Assembly (NCBI RefSeq): GCF_002240415.1
Contig: NZ_CP020028.1
Span: 1,389,501 to 1,453,500, forward strand
Direction of reading: 5' to 3'
DNA: 64,000 nucleotides
Source: Paenibacillus kribbensis
GTDB lineage: Bacteria > Bacillota > Bacilli > Paenibacillales > Paenibacillaceae
The notes beneath the pieces were generated by a model. The model was not told the DNA's origin. It was given only the letters and a program-made list of their open reading frames with translations, and made no database searches. The stretch's first letter is position 1. Every line of letters starts with the position of its first letter. Positions 44,209 to 52,719 of this stretch are shown here, in pieces. A program made the translations under genes and the position numbers.

Positions 44209-44940
44209 ATGAAAAAAGTTCTTAGTTTAGCTTTTTCCGCTAGTCTTGCTCTAAGTATCCTTCTTCTTCCCAGTGCAAACATTTATGCCGCTGATGAAAC
44301 ATCACCTTCCTACAGTGTTAGTGACAATTCTTATCAGGAAATGAAAGCTGCTGGTATGACTGATAGTGATATTGAGTTACTCCGTAAGCATAATGAAAAT
44401 GATCTTCGTATCATAAAAAACGGGGAATTGGAAGAGAAGGCATTGAATGACCAAAAAACTAGCCAATCGCTCACTGATAGCTTGGAGAATCCTAGGTTAG
44501 CAGCATCAAGTTTAGGAACAGTTGGAGATATTTTGGTTGCCTATAACGCAAGTTCGTGGGGAATTGATTTCGGATATCCAGGTCATGCTGCTATTGTTTC
44601 CTTAATAAGTGGTAAAACGGTAGAATCGTTCCCAGATGATGGAGTTCAATATCACACAAATGATTGGAGAAGTCGCTCAAATGTTTATGGAATGAGCGTT
44701 AAAGGGGCTTCGGGTTCACAATATAGGGGAGCTGCACAATATGCAGCTAATCAAATTGGAAAACGCTATAACTGGAATTTTGTTGATCCATGGAGAGAAG
44801 ATAGATTTTATTGTTCACAGTTGGTATGGAAGGCTTGGAAAACTCAAGGGATTGATGTTGATTATATAACAATTGATCCTGTTGTTACCCCAATGGAAAT
44901 AGCTAAATCCGGTAATACTTCAATATACTACAGCAACTAA
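44209..44940 (+). CDS. Secreted permuted NlpC/P60 (YiiX/YebB-like) hydrolase
   Basis: A 243-residue protein with a clear signal peptide (KK, hydrophobic core 5-20, cleavage near IYA-ADE at 27-28). A linker-like region follows, then a papain-like domain. GHAAIV (His126) precedes YCSQLVWKAW (Cys202): this His-before-Cys order marks the circularly permuted NlpC/P60 fold of YiiX-like amidases and peptidases. VGDILVAY at the domain start is also typical. It would act outside the cell, perhaps on peptidoglycan, lipid or a peptide substrate; the substrate is unknown. GGAGGT precedes the ATG. A perfect hairpin follows the stop. Confidence 0.75.
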   Translation: MKKVLSLAFSASLALSILLLPSANIYAADETSPSYSVSDNSYQEMKAAGMTDSDIELLRKHNENDLRIIKNGELEEKALNDQKTSQSLTDSLENPRLAASSLGTVGDILVAYNASSWGIDFGYPGHAAIVSLISGKTVESFPDDGVQYHTNDWRSRSNVYGMSVKGASGSQYRGAAQYAANQIGKRYNWNFVDPWREDRFYCSQLVWKAWKTQGIDVDYITIDPVVTPMEIAKSGNTSIYYSN

Positions 44941-44949
44941 CAAACCTTA

Positions 44950-44989
44950 TCACTCACAGGAAAAAAATATTTATTTCCTGTGAGTGATT
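44950..44989 (+). terminator. Perfect 15-bp hairpin after the NlpC/P60-like gene
   Basis: ATCACTCACAGGAAA and TTTCCTGTGAGTGAT are exact complements around a 10-base loop. There is no T-run, and the right arm abuts the next gene's ribosome-binding site, so it may attenuate or terminate before that gene. Confidence 0.6.
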
Positions 44990-45006
44990 TCACTAAGGGG
45001 GACATT

Positions 45007-46182
45007 ATGCTCTTCAAAAAAAGAATGAAAATTATTTTTGCAACTTTATTTTTACTTGGATTAGCAGCCATTTCAACGTTTTGGTTTACTGCAACACATC
45101 ACTCATTGGAAAATAAAACAAAATCCGAGACATTTACTGTTGTTTATTCTAATGCAATGGATGACGGTGCAGAAATTGTGAAGTACAGCAATAAAGGCAA
45201 AATTTTAGACAAAAAAAACTTAGTTAATGCCCAGTCACTTTATTATTTTGCCAAAGTAAAGAATGACTATTATTTAATGTCTGAACGAAAAAATAGACAT
45301 TACATACTTAATCAAAATGGAATTCTTCAACCATTTTTTGGACCTAATAAGTATGGAAAAGATAGAAATATCGGAACTTCATTTTTAAAAGAAAGCGACA
45401 ATCATCTATTTTTCTCCATGAACGTGGGTATTAATCCGGGTTATTCTCCCACACAGTACACCAATGAATTGGTTTATTTCGATAAAGAAAATTTGAAATA
45501 TAGAAATATTCTTTTGAGTGGATATTTATTATCAACCGTTGAATACAATAATATGGCATACACTTTATATGTGAACAATAATGATAATTCTGTAGGTATT
45601 TATGTCATTGATTTAAAAACATCAAAGAAGATCAAACAATTCACTATAGAAAATCGTTTGCAAGGTTTAACAGAATACTTTCCGGTAGGCCAAAATGGAG
45701 CATCACTACAAATATTTAAAGGCAAGCTTATTGTATTTCTTGATGGCAATACATCTGATACACAATTTCATCCTATAATGCAGATAATTGACCCTAAAAA
45801 TGGTAAGTTAGAAAGTGAAACATCATTGTCAGATACTTCATTTTTGTTTTATGACAGCCAAATTTACAACGATAAATTATATATTCTCTCTGAAGACTTA
45901 AATTTTACTATTTTCAATGACCTTAACAAAAATCCTAAAAAGTTGAGATTAAAACAAAGCAATTCCGTCTCCGAAAAAATACAAAATGAGAAAGGAGTAA
46001 TATCTGGAGTACACTATCTTGCAGGATCTGTTTTTGTCCTATATGATTATGTCAAAAATTCTCCTGCTGATAGAATAAGGGAAATAAGAGAATATGACTT
46101 ATTGACAGGCAAAGAATTACATGTCATTCCTCTAGCATTTAAATCAAACAAGGAAATGATTCGTTTTTTTCTGACTAATTAA
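45007..46182 (+). CDS. Unknown N-terminally anchored extracytoplasmic protein
   Basis: A 391-residue protein starting at ATG 45007 after AAGGGG. Basic residues and one hydrophobic segment (about 8-28) suggest a signal anchor. The rest is soluble and rich in Tyr, Asn and beta-strand-like repeats (such as NDYYLMSERKNRHYIL, YNDKLYILSEDLN, FKGKLIVFLDGN), giving the look of a beta-propeller. I do not recognise the family. It lies between the permuted hydrolase and a small membrane protein on the same strand, so the three may form a secreted or surface module. Confidence 0.7.
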   Translation: MLFKKRMKIIFATLFLLGLAAISTFWFTATHHSLENKTKSETFTVVYSNAMDDGAEIVKYSNKGKILDKKNLVNAQSLYYFAKVKNDYYLMSERKNRHYILNQNGILQPFFGPNKYGKDRNIGTSFLKESDNHLFFSMNVGINPGYSPTQYTNELVYFDKENLKYRNILLSGYLLSTVEYNNMAYTLYVNNNDNSVGIYVIDLKTSKKIKQFTIENRLQGLTEYFPVGQNGASLQIFKGKLIVFLDGNTSDTQFHPIMQIIDPKNGKLESETSLSDTSFLFYDSQIYNDKLYILSEDLNFTIFNDLNKNPKKLRLKQSNSVSEKIQNEKGVISGVHYLAGSVFVLYDYVKNSPADRIREIREYDLLTGKELHVIPLAFKSNKEMIRFFLTN

Positions 46183-46200
46183 CTTTAAGGAGCGATTATT

Positions 46201-46479
46201 ATGATTTATTGGTTATTTCCAAGACTTAATCCCCTCCTCCCTACTCTATTACTTTGCCCCATTCTGGCAATCTTGATCGGAGTATGTTTCGCCTTTTTCA
46301 AAGGAAACATCTACTTAGGATTAATTCTAGCCTTGTTACTGCCTCTTATATTTATTGCCACCGATTTAGAAACCATTGCAGTTAATATAGATGCTTGGAT
46401 TCTATATGGTTTTATCTACGCAATTATTACGTTTGTGGCTTATAAGATGGCGTTTTCACAGTTAGGAAAATCGAGTTAA
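46201..46479 (+). CDS. Small membrane protein of unknown function
   Basis: A 92-residue protein with about three membrane segments (near 14-33, 36-57 and 62-85) and little soluble sequence. AAGGAG lies 10 bases before the ATG. It begins 18 bases after the preceding gene and is probably in the same operon. I do not recognise it. Confidence 0.65.
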   Translation: MIYWLFPRLNPLLPTLLLCPILAILIGVCFAFFKGNIYLGLILALLLPLIFIATDLETIAVNIDAWILYGFIYAIITFVAYKMAFSQLGKSS

Positions 46480-46660
46480 TTTTTTCACACTACTATCAAT
46501 AGTCACCACAATCAACTTTTCGCACATTAACTTAGGTATAACAGGCAATGATGAATATCTCGCGTTCAATCCAGTGTATTTGCTGATTGGAAATCACTCT
46601 GATGCAAAATATATATCTGGAAACGGATATACAAAATAAATAATAATTAAAGGAGTTGCT

Positions 46661-46999
46661 ATGAAAGTTAAACGAATAACATGGGTGTTGGCTGTTTTAA
46701 CGGTGAGTGCTGTTGCATTCACTGGAATTATTACAAGTAATGTTAATGATTACAGTGATACCCTCAGAAAATCGGAAAGTGTTACTTACGAGCCAGTTCC
46801 CGCAGATGTTATAGAACAACTTAATCATCCTGATAGGATTAAAACTAAGGATGGATTGTTTGTAAAAACAAAAACACTTCAGGCTGAAAATCGCTTTAGT
46901 CAAAATGAAGTGGTCTTTGATGTTTCAGAGGCTACAGATAAAACCAAAGTGATTGTTGCATATGACGCTACTTATATTAAGGAAGAAGGTATTGAGTAG
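46661..46999 (+). CDS. Small secreted or membrane-anchored protein of unknown function
   Basis: A 112-residue protein with a basic N-terminus, a hydrophobic segment (about 7-26) and an acidic, lysine-rich exposed part ending EEGIE. AAGGAG is seven bases upstream. There is no recognised domain. It has 180 noncoding bases before it and a terminator at 47066 after it. Confidence 0.6.
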   Translation: MKVKRITWVLAVLTVSAVAFTGIITSNVNDYSDTLRKSESVTYEPVPADVIEQLNHPDRIKTKDGLFVKTKTLQAENRFSQNEVVFDVSEATDKTKVIVAYDATYIKEEGIE

Positions 47000-47065
47000 T
47001 TAATAGGGAAAGGATCAGTTTGAAAAGGTATCTTTCTATATTAATTCGATAGCTAAATTTCTTTA

Positions 47066-47089
47066 GGACGACTATGGTCGCCCTTTTTA
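47066..47089 (+). terminator. Short intrinsic terminator
   Basis: GGACGAC-TATG-GTCGCCC with a run of five Ts follows the small secreted protein gene. Confidence 0.6.
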
Positions 47090-47119
47090 TTCCTCTTCAC
47101 AGTTGAAGAACAATTATAA

Positions 47120-47290
47120 CACCGTGTCATAAAGTATACCTTTTGCAATATTAGTTTAGTTTGTGTCAAAAGTAGTTATGGTACATGTCAAATAGTATAT
47201 AAAATATATTGAAATATTTCATATATAAATATATACATTTTGACATAATTTTACTATAATATAATCAATGACATAGTAAAGGAAATCCGT
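47120..47290. other. Possible resolvase recombination (res) region
   Basis: Repeated TGTCA/TGACA half-sites precede the resolvase relic: GTGTCATAAAGTATA (47124), GTGTCAAAAGTAG (47163), ATGTCAAATAGTATA (47185), TTTTGACATAATT (47238) and AATGACATAG. Serine resolvases act on such multi-part sites next to their own gene. The spacing was not modelled. Confidence 0.35.
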
Positions 47291-47894
47291 ATGAGTGAGA
47301 TTAGACACTATGGTTACATAAGAGTATCGACTAAAGATCAGAACGAAGCTAGACAATTGGAAGCGATGAAGGATTTAGGTATCATAGAACGTGATTACTT
47401 CATTGATAAGCAAAGCGGCAACACAATATCAGACATTGAGGAGTGTGCTTAGACATGGAGACATTCTGTTCATTAAAGAATTGGATAGACTTGGACGGAA
47501 TGCAGAAGAAATCAAACGTGAATGGCAAGATATAACGCATGAGATAGGCGCACACATCGTTATTCTTGATATGCCTATCCTTGACACTAGACAATATCGA
47601 AATGGTTTAGAGAAAGTTATATCCAGTATCGTGCTTGAATTGCTTAGCTACATGGCAGAACGTGAACGTGAGAAGATAAACGGTAGACAATCTGAAGGTA
47701 TAGCAGCAGCTAAGAATAATGGTGTGGTATTTGGTCGTCCTAAGCAGGAGATAAGTGATTACTTCATTGCGGTATATGAGGAATGGAAGGAAGGCAGCAT
47801 AACAGCGGTTGAAGCAATGAAGCGTGTAGAAATGAAGCCTAACACGTTCTATCGTAGGGTTAAAGAATATGAACAACAGCGACAAGTAGGATAA
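47291..47894 (+). pseudogene. Serine recombinase (resolvase), frameshifted
   Basis: Frame one from ATG 47291 encodes the N-terminus, with GYIRVSTKDQNEARQLEAM (catalytic Ser in RVS) through DYFIDKQSGN, and then stops. A second frame picks up at QYQTLRSVLRHGDILFIKEL and continues through DRLGRN, MAEREREKI and a C-terminal helix-turn-helix (TAVEAMKRVEMKPNTFYRR) to 47894. The break falls near 47420, where the usual KDFxRPxY segment is shortened. Both halves together match a Tn3/Hin-type resolvase of about 200 residues. It is most likely inactive; a sequencing error is the main alternative. Confidence 0.8.
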
Positions 47895-47918
47895 AATATA
47901 CACCAGTAGACCCACAAG

Positions 47919-47946
47919 CCTAGATGATTATGTCTAGGTTTCTTTG
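47919..47946 (+). terminator. Hairpin copy 1 (CCTAGA...TCTAGG) with T-rich tail
   Basis: AAGCCTAGAT, 6-8 base loop, ATGTCTAGG, then TTTCTTTG. Nearly the same sequence recurs at 49184. It terminates the resolvase relic. Confidence 0.6.
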
Positions 47947-48015
47947 TTATGTCTATGCTAATCCATATTAGCAGCTACAATAAAATAGGGTGGGGGTATT
48001 TTACATCGTAAACGC

Positions 48016-48132
48016 CTATTTAATTTCCAGAATTGTCCCAAGCACTTCCACTCCCACACTCAGGTTATCTTCTGGTTCGATTATATATATGACATAATTG
48101 TAACTTTCACCTCTTACAGTAATATGTAATAT
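48016..48132 (-). pseudogene. Possible tail of a decayed gene
   Basis: On the minus strand, 38 open codons end in EPEDNLSVGVEVLGTILEIK followed by a stop and are preceded by a stop. The composition looks protein-like and recalls the C-terminal strand of S24-type repressors, but this is weak. Confidence 0.25.
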
Positions 48133-48167
48133 TTATACCATTACAATTGTAAAATGGAGGTAGCCTA

Positions 48168-49070
48168 ATGGTAGCACCTTTTAATTTTAAGCTCACATTG
48201 GATTTCCATGGTGATTGGATTAAATTCATAAAATTTGAGTTAGGACAATTGCCAATTCTTCAAGAAAAAGATTACATAAATATTCCTCAAAACAAATTGG
48301 ATTATTATTATTTTAACTGGCTCAAGCGCGCAATTCGTCCGAAGCCACGTAATGTACATATTTCAAAAGAACTTGATTGCCATACTCGTCTTCAGGAAGG
48401 ATTAGATTTAATCATTGAAAAGATTGAAAAAGGGGAAGAACTTATTCCTCATCTTAGCAGAAAAATAAAGGACATTAATTATAGCGATCAATTACTTAAT
48501 GATTGGGGAATACACCATCTTCACCTTGGTACTTTAATTGAAGAAGATGGTTTTGTTCAAAGAAATTCTAGAGTTTCTCACTTATATAAATTTCTTCTTT
48601 ACGCACGTTTTAATGAAGAAAATGCATATCTAATCGTTGTGATGGATCACAAATCCTTTAGTAATCAAAGGCTAGTACAGATAATACATTATAATTGGCC
48701 TGAAACCATAAAACAATTTAAAGTTGATGAAGCTTTTACACTCGATGATCCCATTTCAAATGAATTTGTCAAAGAGCTTCGAAAAATAGGGGGAACATAC
48801 TTTATTGAAGCGGAAAAGGGGGCAGTATATACACCAATTGGTGGGGGATATTCAATAGGTGGAACAAGTTTAAGCGCACTTACAGCAGGTGATTATTATC
48901 ATCACAAAGTAACGAATCTTGAGAAACAAGTTAAAGAAAATATGTTTTTTTATCTCGGAGCAATTAGAGAAAAGATTGGAAGAAATCCTAAACAAGTTCA
49001 TTTCAAGCTCTATATTGAGAAGGACAATTTCTATATATATGAAATATATTCAGAAATTTTATTTAAATAA
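48168..49070 (+). CDS. Unknown 300-residue protein with an HxHLG motif
   Basis: The ATG follows GGAGG with good spacing. The protein is soluble and has no signal peptide. Striking residues include DWGIHHLHLGT (about 123-133), a hydrophobic LYKFLLYARFNEENAYLIVVMDH, and IIHYNWPE (about 178). The clustered His residues suggest a metal or nucleic-acid active site, as in toxin- or defence-associated nucleases, but I cannot name a family. The C-terminal 70 residues contain a Gly-rich stretch (YTPIGGGYSIGGTSL). It is a single-gene cassette between two copies of the same hairpin (47919 and 49184). Confidence 0.75.
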   Translation: MVAPFNFKLTLDFHGDWIKFIKFELGQLPILQEKDYINIPQNKLDYYYFNWLKRAIRPKPRNVHISKELDCHTRLQEGLDLIIEKIEKGEELIPHLSRKIKDINYSDQLLNDWGIHHLHLGTLIEEDGFVQRNSRVSHLYKFLLYARFNEENAYLIVVMDHKSFSNQRLVQIIHYNWPETIKQFKVDEAFTLDDPISNEFVKELRKIGGTYFIEAEKGAVYTPIGGGYSIGGTSLSALTAGDYYHHKVTNLEKQVKENMFFYLGAIREKIGRNPKQVHFKLYIEKDNFYIYEIYSEILFK

Positions 49071-49183
49071 ATCACAGCGGAATTATAGCATTAGAGAAGA
49101 GATATAATAATAATTTAAAAACCTGATTCGATAACTTTTATGGGTGAAGCCACATAATCTTAATGTGGATTACTCATATAGAC

Positions 49184-49222
49184 AAGCCTAGATATTTATG
49201 TCTAGGCTCATTATTTTATTTC
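49184..49222 (+). terminator. Hairpin copy 2 (GCCTAGA...TCTAGGC) with T-rich tail
   Basis: AAGCCTAGATATTTATGTCTAGGCTC, then TTATTTTATTTC. It matches copy 1 at 47919 over the whole stem and most of the loop. Confidence 0.65.
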
Positions 49223-49515
49223 TGCAAATACTTGATTGGTGATACGATAACTACATATAAATGCCAACCTAGTATCTTCACATACTAAATAATACTATGT
49301 ACATATGCAAAATGACGATACCCTTAATCACGAAATCATCGCAAACTATCCGAAAAGGTATCTTAAGTAAATATCTGAAAAGTATATGACTTTATTCCGA
49401 AAAATGGTAAGATTATGAACAATAAAACAAAGATATTCTACTACTTATTTCTCAATTACATAATTTATTTAACTATGCATTATATTACAAGTTTATGATG
49501 AAGGGTGGATATGAC

Positions 49516-50934
49516 ATGAAGCATACACCTACGATACGGGCAGAATTAGACAGATACTTAAAACAAGAAGGTTTGAGTCTAATACAATTTGGGCATATTG
49601 CAGGCATGAATAGGGGGATAGTAAGTAGCATAGTGTCAGGAAATAAATCTATGTCTGTTAATCAGCTTGATCTAATCACCGAGGCCATGGGATTGGAAGA
49701 AGGGTATTTTTACGATCTGTTTATAGAAAACTACATCATAGACCATCCTCCGAATATGAGGCGAATCGAGCCATTTTTGTATCGCTGTGCGGATTTGAAC
49801 AAGCTGGATGCGATCCGTCGAGTGGTGGGAGCCATCATGGACAATCTACTCTATTCACCCAAACTATTTGATATTGCAGAAACCCTATTCGCACAGGGAC
49901 GATATGATGCGGCTCTGCTGCTCTATGAGAACGTAGCAGAAGTCGAGAAATACCAACATTCCGAACGTCTGGCTCTTTGCCAGTATCGTATATTCACGAT
50001 TCAGGTTGGAGACGACCAAAACCGAAATGTCAGGGCAGCAGCGATATTTGAAGCTTTTGTAGAGCGTCTGGATGAAGTAGAGCAGCTTGACGCATTGAAG
50101 GATTTGGCAAACGTGTACAGGTCTTTGCGTAAATGGGACAAGGTTGATGAAATGGCAAGAAAGATGAGAGATAAAGCGAAAATCCAATATACTTTGAAAC
50201 ACCAACAGAACAGCAGAGAACTCAATGAGGCTGCTAAGAAGCTGAGTCGTCCCATGTTTGTATACATCACCTATGCCGACCTGTTGTGTGCAAGTGTCTG
50301 TGAAGCCCAAGGCGATTATCAGCAAGCTCTACATTATACATATGCCTACGCCAATTTAGATTGGGTCAAAGAGACGGACGAAGATGCTAAACATTGGATC
50401 AGCTTGTTTGAACATTGGGCGCAAGCTAACGTTACCGCAAATAAGCTTTTATCTGGGGATATAAACGCTTTATATGATTATGTTGAATATATTGGTGCAC
50501 CGTCAGATACAGCTGAACAAGATAAGGTTACCCAACTGTTGAACATTATGATGACGGCAAACCGATACCAGATAGACGTAAATGATATACTCCAGCGTTT
50601 TGAAAAGGATGTTAATTCACTTTTGCAATTTCCACAATCTAATGACATATATACTAAACAAGTTTTACCAGAACAGTTTGCACGATTTGGTTATGAGTTG
50701 GCTTATTATTATTTACATCAAGGTTCTTACATTAATGGTTTTAAACATTTGATGTATTCAATGGTAAGTTATCATACACTGAATAATGAGACTTATTTTA
50801 TAAAATGTATGGTGTTGTTTGAGCGTTATCGAGCTTATGTAGTATCCGAAACTAAGGCAGCATATTTAGAATTTATTGAAAGGGTGTGGATAGCTGATGT
50901 TAAGAAAAATGGCGCTATTGATCATAGCAACTAG
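49516..50934 (+). CDS. Helix-turn-helix/TPR regulator, RRNPP-type peptide receptor (Alo-like)
   Basis: A 472-residue protein. An XRE-type helix-turn-helix occupies about 6-60 (LSLIQFGHIAGMNRGIVSSIVSG), followed by helical TPR-like repeats to the end (for example ETLFAQGRYDAALLLYENVA and EAQGDYQQALHYTYAYANL). This architecture is that of peptide-binding RRNPP regulators (PlcR, NprR, AimR) and of the AloR receptors described in Paenibacillus polymyxa. ATG 49516 is seven bases after AAGGGTGG; the ATG at 49495 has no site. A small exported-peptide gene overlaps its 3' end by 38 bases, as in Rap-Phr pairs. It would bind the re-imported peptide and change its DNA binding; the target is unknown. Confidence 0.85.
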   Translation: MKHTPTIRAELDRYLKQEGLSLIQFGHIAGMNRGIVSSIVSGNKSMSVNQLDLITEAMGLEEGYFYDLFIENYIIDHPPNMRRIEPFLYRCADLNKLDAIRRVVGAIMDNLLYSPKLFDIAETLFAQGRYDAALLLYENVAEVEKYQHSERLALCQYRIFTIQVGDDQNRNVRAAAIFEAFVERLDEVEQLDALKDLANVYRSLRKWDKVDEMARKMRDKAKIQYTLKHQQNSRELNEAAKKLSRPMFVYITYADLLCASVCEAQGDYQQALHYTYAYANLDWVKETDEDAKHWISLFEHWAQANVTANKLLSGDINALYDYVEYIGAPSDTAEQDKVTQLLNIMMTANRYQIDVNDILQRFEKDVNSLLQFPQSNDIYTKQVLPEQFARFGYELAYYYLHQGSYINGFKHLMYSMVSYHTLNNETYFIKCMVLFERYRAYVVSETKAAYLEFIERVWIADVKKNGAIDHSN

Positions 50935-51019
50935 TTTTTTGTTTATCGTGACTGCACCTGTTCAGACTCATAGCCAACACCAGAGTATCAGGCTTTACGA
51001 TCAACAAGGGGGGGCTTAA
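50897..51019 (+). CDS. Signal peptide precursor of the overlapping RRNPP receptor (Phr/AloP-like)
   Basis: A 40-residue open frame overlapping the last 38 bases of the receptor gene in another frame. It has a basic N-terminus (MLRK), a strong hydrophobic core (ALLIIATSFLFIVTA) and a polar C-terminal tail ending SIRLYDQQGGA. This is the layout of exported pro-peptides that are cleaved and re-imported as short pheromones. The upstream GAAAGGGTG can serve as a ribosome-binding site. A strong terminator follows at 51058. The mature peptide is not predictable with certainty but should come from the last 5-10 residues. Confidence 0.75.
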   Translation: MLRKMALLIIATSFLFIVTAPVQTHSQHQSIRLYDQQGGA

Positions 51020-51057
51020 TATTTCAAACGAATGAGGAAAGCAAAAATCCCAGCTTA

Positions 51058-51137
51058 AAAAAATACACTCCCTAAAATGGATATTGGAGGAACCCAACAC
51101 AGGTTGAACCGATAAAATTCTAAGGAGTGTATTTTTT
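51058..51137 (+). terminator. Strong terminator of the receptor-peptide pair
   Basis: AAAAATACACTCC pairs exactly with GGAGTGTATTTTT across a roughly 52-base arm that itself has internal pairing (ATTGG/CCGAT). Confidence 0.75.
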
Positions 51138-51139
51138 AT

Positions 51140-51353
51140 ATAATAGTCAATCGAGAAGGAAGCAATCAATATAGAGACAAAAGAGGCAAAGTCAAATAAT
51201 TTTACTTTGGCAAAAACGCAGGAGGATATTGCTCAGGAACTTGGCATCACGAAACAGCAGTTACATAACTACAAAAAATACCTAACTCTTATCTCTGAGT
51301 TGCAGGACATGGTTGAGGAACAAGATTTGAAAGCATCAACTGCTATACCCTAA
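51140..51353 (+). pseudogene. Relic of a ParB/Spo0J-like protein
   Basis: Two frames together read REGSNQYRDKRGKVK and then LAKTQEDIAQELGITKQQL, followed by LTLISELQDMVEEQ. This recalls the helix-turn-helix part of ParB-like proteins of plasmids and integrated elements (KTQEDIAxxLGI...LIPELQxLVEEG). A frameshift lies near 51193, and the nuclease-like N-terminus and the C-terminus are gone. Confidence 0.5.
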
Positions 51354-51525
51354 CTTAGGCATCATCTAACAGCGATATACATTACTTTAGTTGTAGTAAT
51401 CACTGTTTTATTTCAGTTCAAATGTCACATCAATTAAAAGGTAATTTCAGGATAATGGATGGATATCCCTAAATCACCCCTTCTGATAAGATTATTTCCA
51501 TCAAAATTAAAGTGGGCGTGGTAGA

Positions 51526-52704
51526 ATGGGGAGAATATTGGTTCCACCTGACAAGCTGATGCAAGTGGCTGACCAGTTCTTGCATGGTAAACACGAAATG
51601 GAACGTATGCTGAATTTTTTGAGTGGACGAATTGATTTTGTCCAACAAGGCTGGTCTGGAGCTACCCAAGAGAGATTTTTTCAGGAATTTCAGGTTTCTC
51701 GACAATCTATGAATGTGACGCTTGAACGACTATCAACAGTAGCACAGGAACTTATTTTTATTTCAAAAAACTTTACACAGGTGGACGGAGAAAAGGTTGT
51801 ATTAGATGTACCGGGAAATGGTGTACCTATTAAAACGGTATCCAGCGATGAAGGTTGGTTACATAAAATCTTTGAACAAATTGGACAAGCTGAGATCACC
51901 AAGGCTGAAGCCCAGATGGAAGCTAGCAAGCTTCAAAGTGAAATTTTATGGGATACTGTTCAGGGGGCAAAAGGAGCCATTCAGGAAGATTTAACCTTGG
52001 GGATGTTGCCCGACAAAGACCGTAACTATGATCATCCCATGGCAGCTAAAGTAGGTGAAATTCTCGGTCACGTAGCTACGACATTGCAGGGGGCTGGTGA
52101 GGTAATCGTTGGAACAAGTGGAGAAGGATTATCAGTTGCTGTTTCAGCTTCAGGCGTAGGGAGTATCGTTGGAGTACCGGGATTAATTGGATCGGCAGCT
52201 TTGGCAGCACATGGAAGCACCACCGTATTTAGGGGTGCAAGCGGAATTGGGAAAAGCTCAGCCGAATTGTGGCAGATGACGAAGGGGGAAGGTGGAGGTT
52301 CATCCAAATCTACTCCATCTTCCGGAGGTAAGGCAGAGAGTGCGCCTCATGCTATTGAGGGGGCGGACGGAGGTGGAAATTATGCTAGACCCTATGATGG
52401 AACACGTAATCCAGAAGTGGATTTTATGAATGGTAAAGGCAAAAGTACATTAGATAGACATGCCAGTAAGCACGATTATGATTTACCGGAAAAATATTTA
52501 CAGGATGCAAGAGAATTTCTAGAAAAACGCCCAACGTCAACAACTCAGACTTTTGTCTCAAACGAAGGAACATATTTCAGATATGATTCTGCTACAAATG
52601 AATTTGGGATAATTAATAAGTACGGAGGAATCTCAACTTATTTCAAGCCTGAAAATGGGTTGGACTATTGGTTAGAGCAAATTAGTTTATATACTCCAAA
52701 ATAA
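51526..52704 (+). CDS. WXG100-type polymorphic toxin with a barnase/EndoU/colicin-like RNase tip
   Basis: A 392-residue protein without a signal peptide. The N-terminal 100 residues form a WXG100/ESX helical hairpin (GWSG at 42-45), the secretion domain used by type VII systems. A Gly/Ala-rich middle (about 180-290, TLQGAGEVIVGTSGEG and GGGSSKSTPSSGG) leads to a C-terminal toxin domain (about 303-392). This has LDRHASKHDYDL, a helix YLQDAREFLEK, TYFRYDSATNEFGIIN and GGISTYFKPENGLDYW, the pattern of phage-barnase-EndoU-ColicinE5/D-RelE-like nucleases. It probably cleaves RNA of competing bacteria. The next gene encodes a likely immunity protein. GTAG precedes the ATG; the ribosome-binding site is weak. 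No type VII machinery is in the window. Confidence 0.85.
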   Translation: MGRILVPPDKLMQVADQFLHGKHEMERMLNFLSGRIDFVQQGWSGATQERFFQEFQVSRQSMNVTLERLSTVAQELIFISKNFTQVDGEKVVLDVPGNGVPIKTVSSDEGWLHKIFEQIGQAEITKAEAQMEASKLQSEILWDTVQGAKGAIQEDLTLGMLPDKDRNYDHPMAAKVGEILGHVATTLQGAGEVIVGTSGEGLSVAVSASGVGSIVGVPGLIGSAALAAHGSTTVFRGASGIGKSSAELWQMTKGEGGGSSKSTPSSGGKAESAPHAIEGADGGGNYARPYDGTRNPEVDFMNGKGKSTLDRHASKHDYDLPEKYLQDAREFLEKRPTSTTQTFVSNEGTYFRYDSATNEFGIINKYGGISTYFKPENGLDYWLEQISLYTPK

Positions 52705-52719
52705 AGAGAGGCAACTAAG

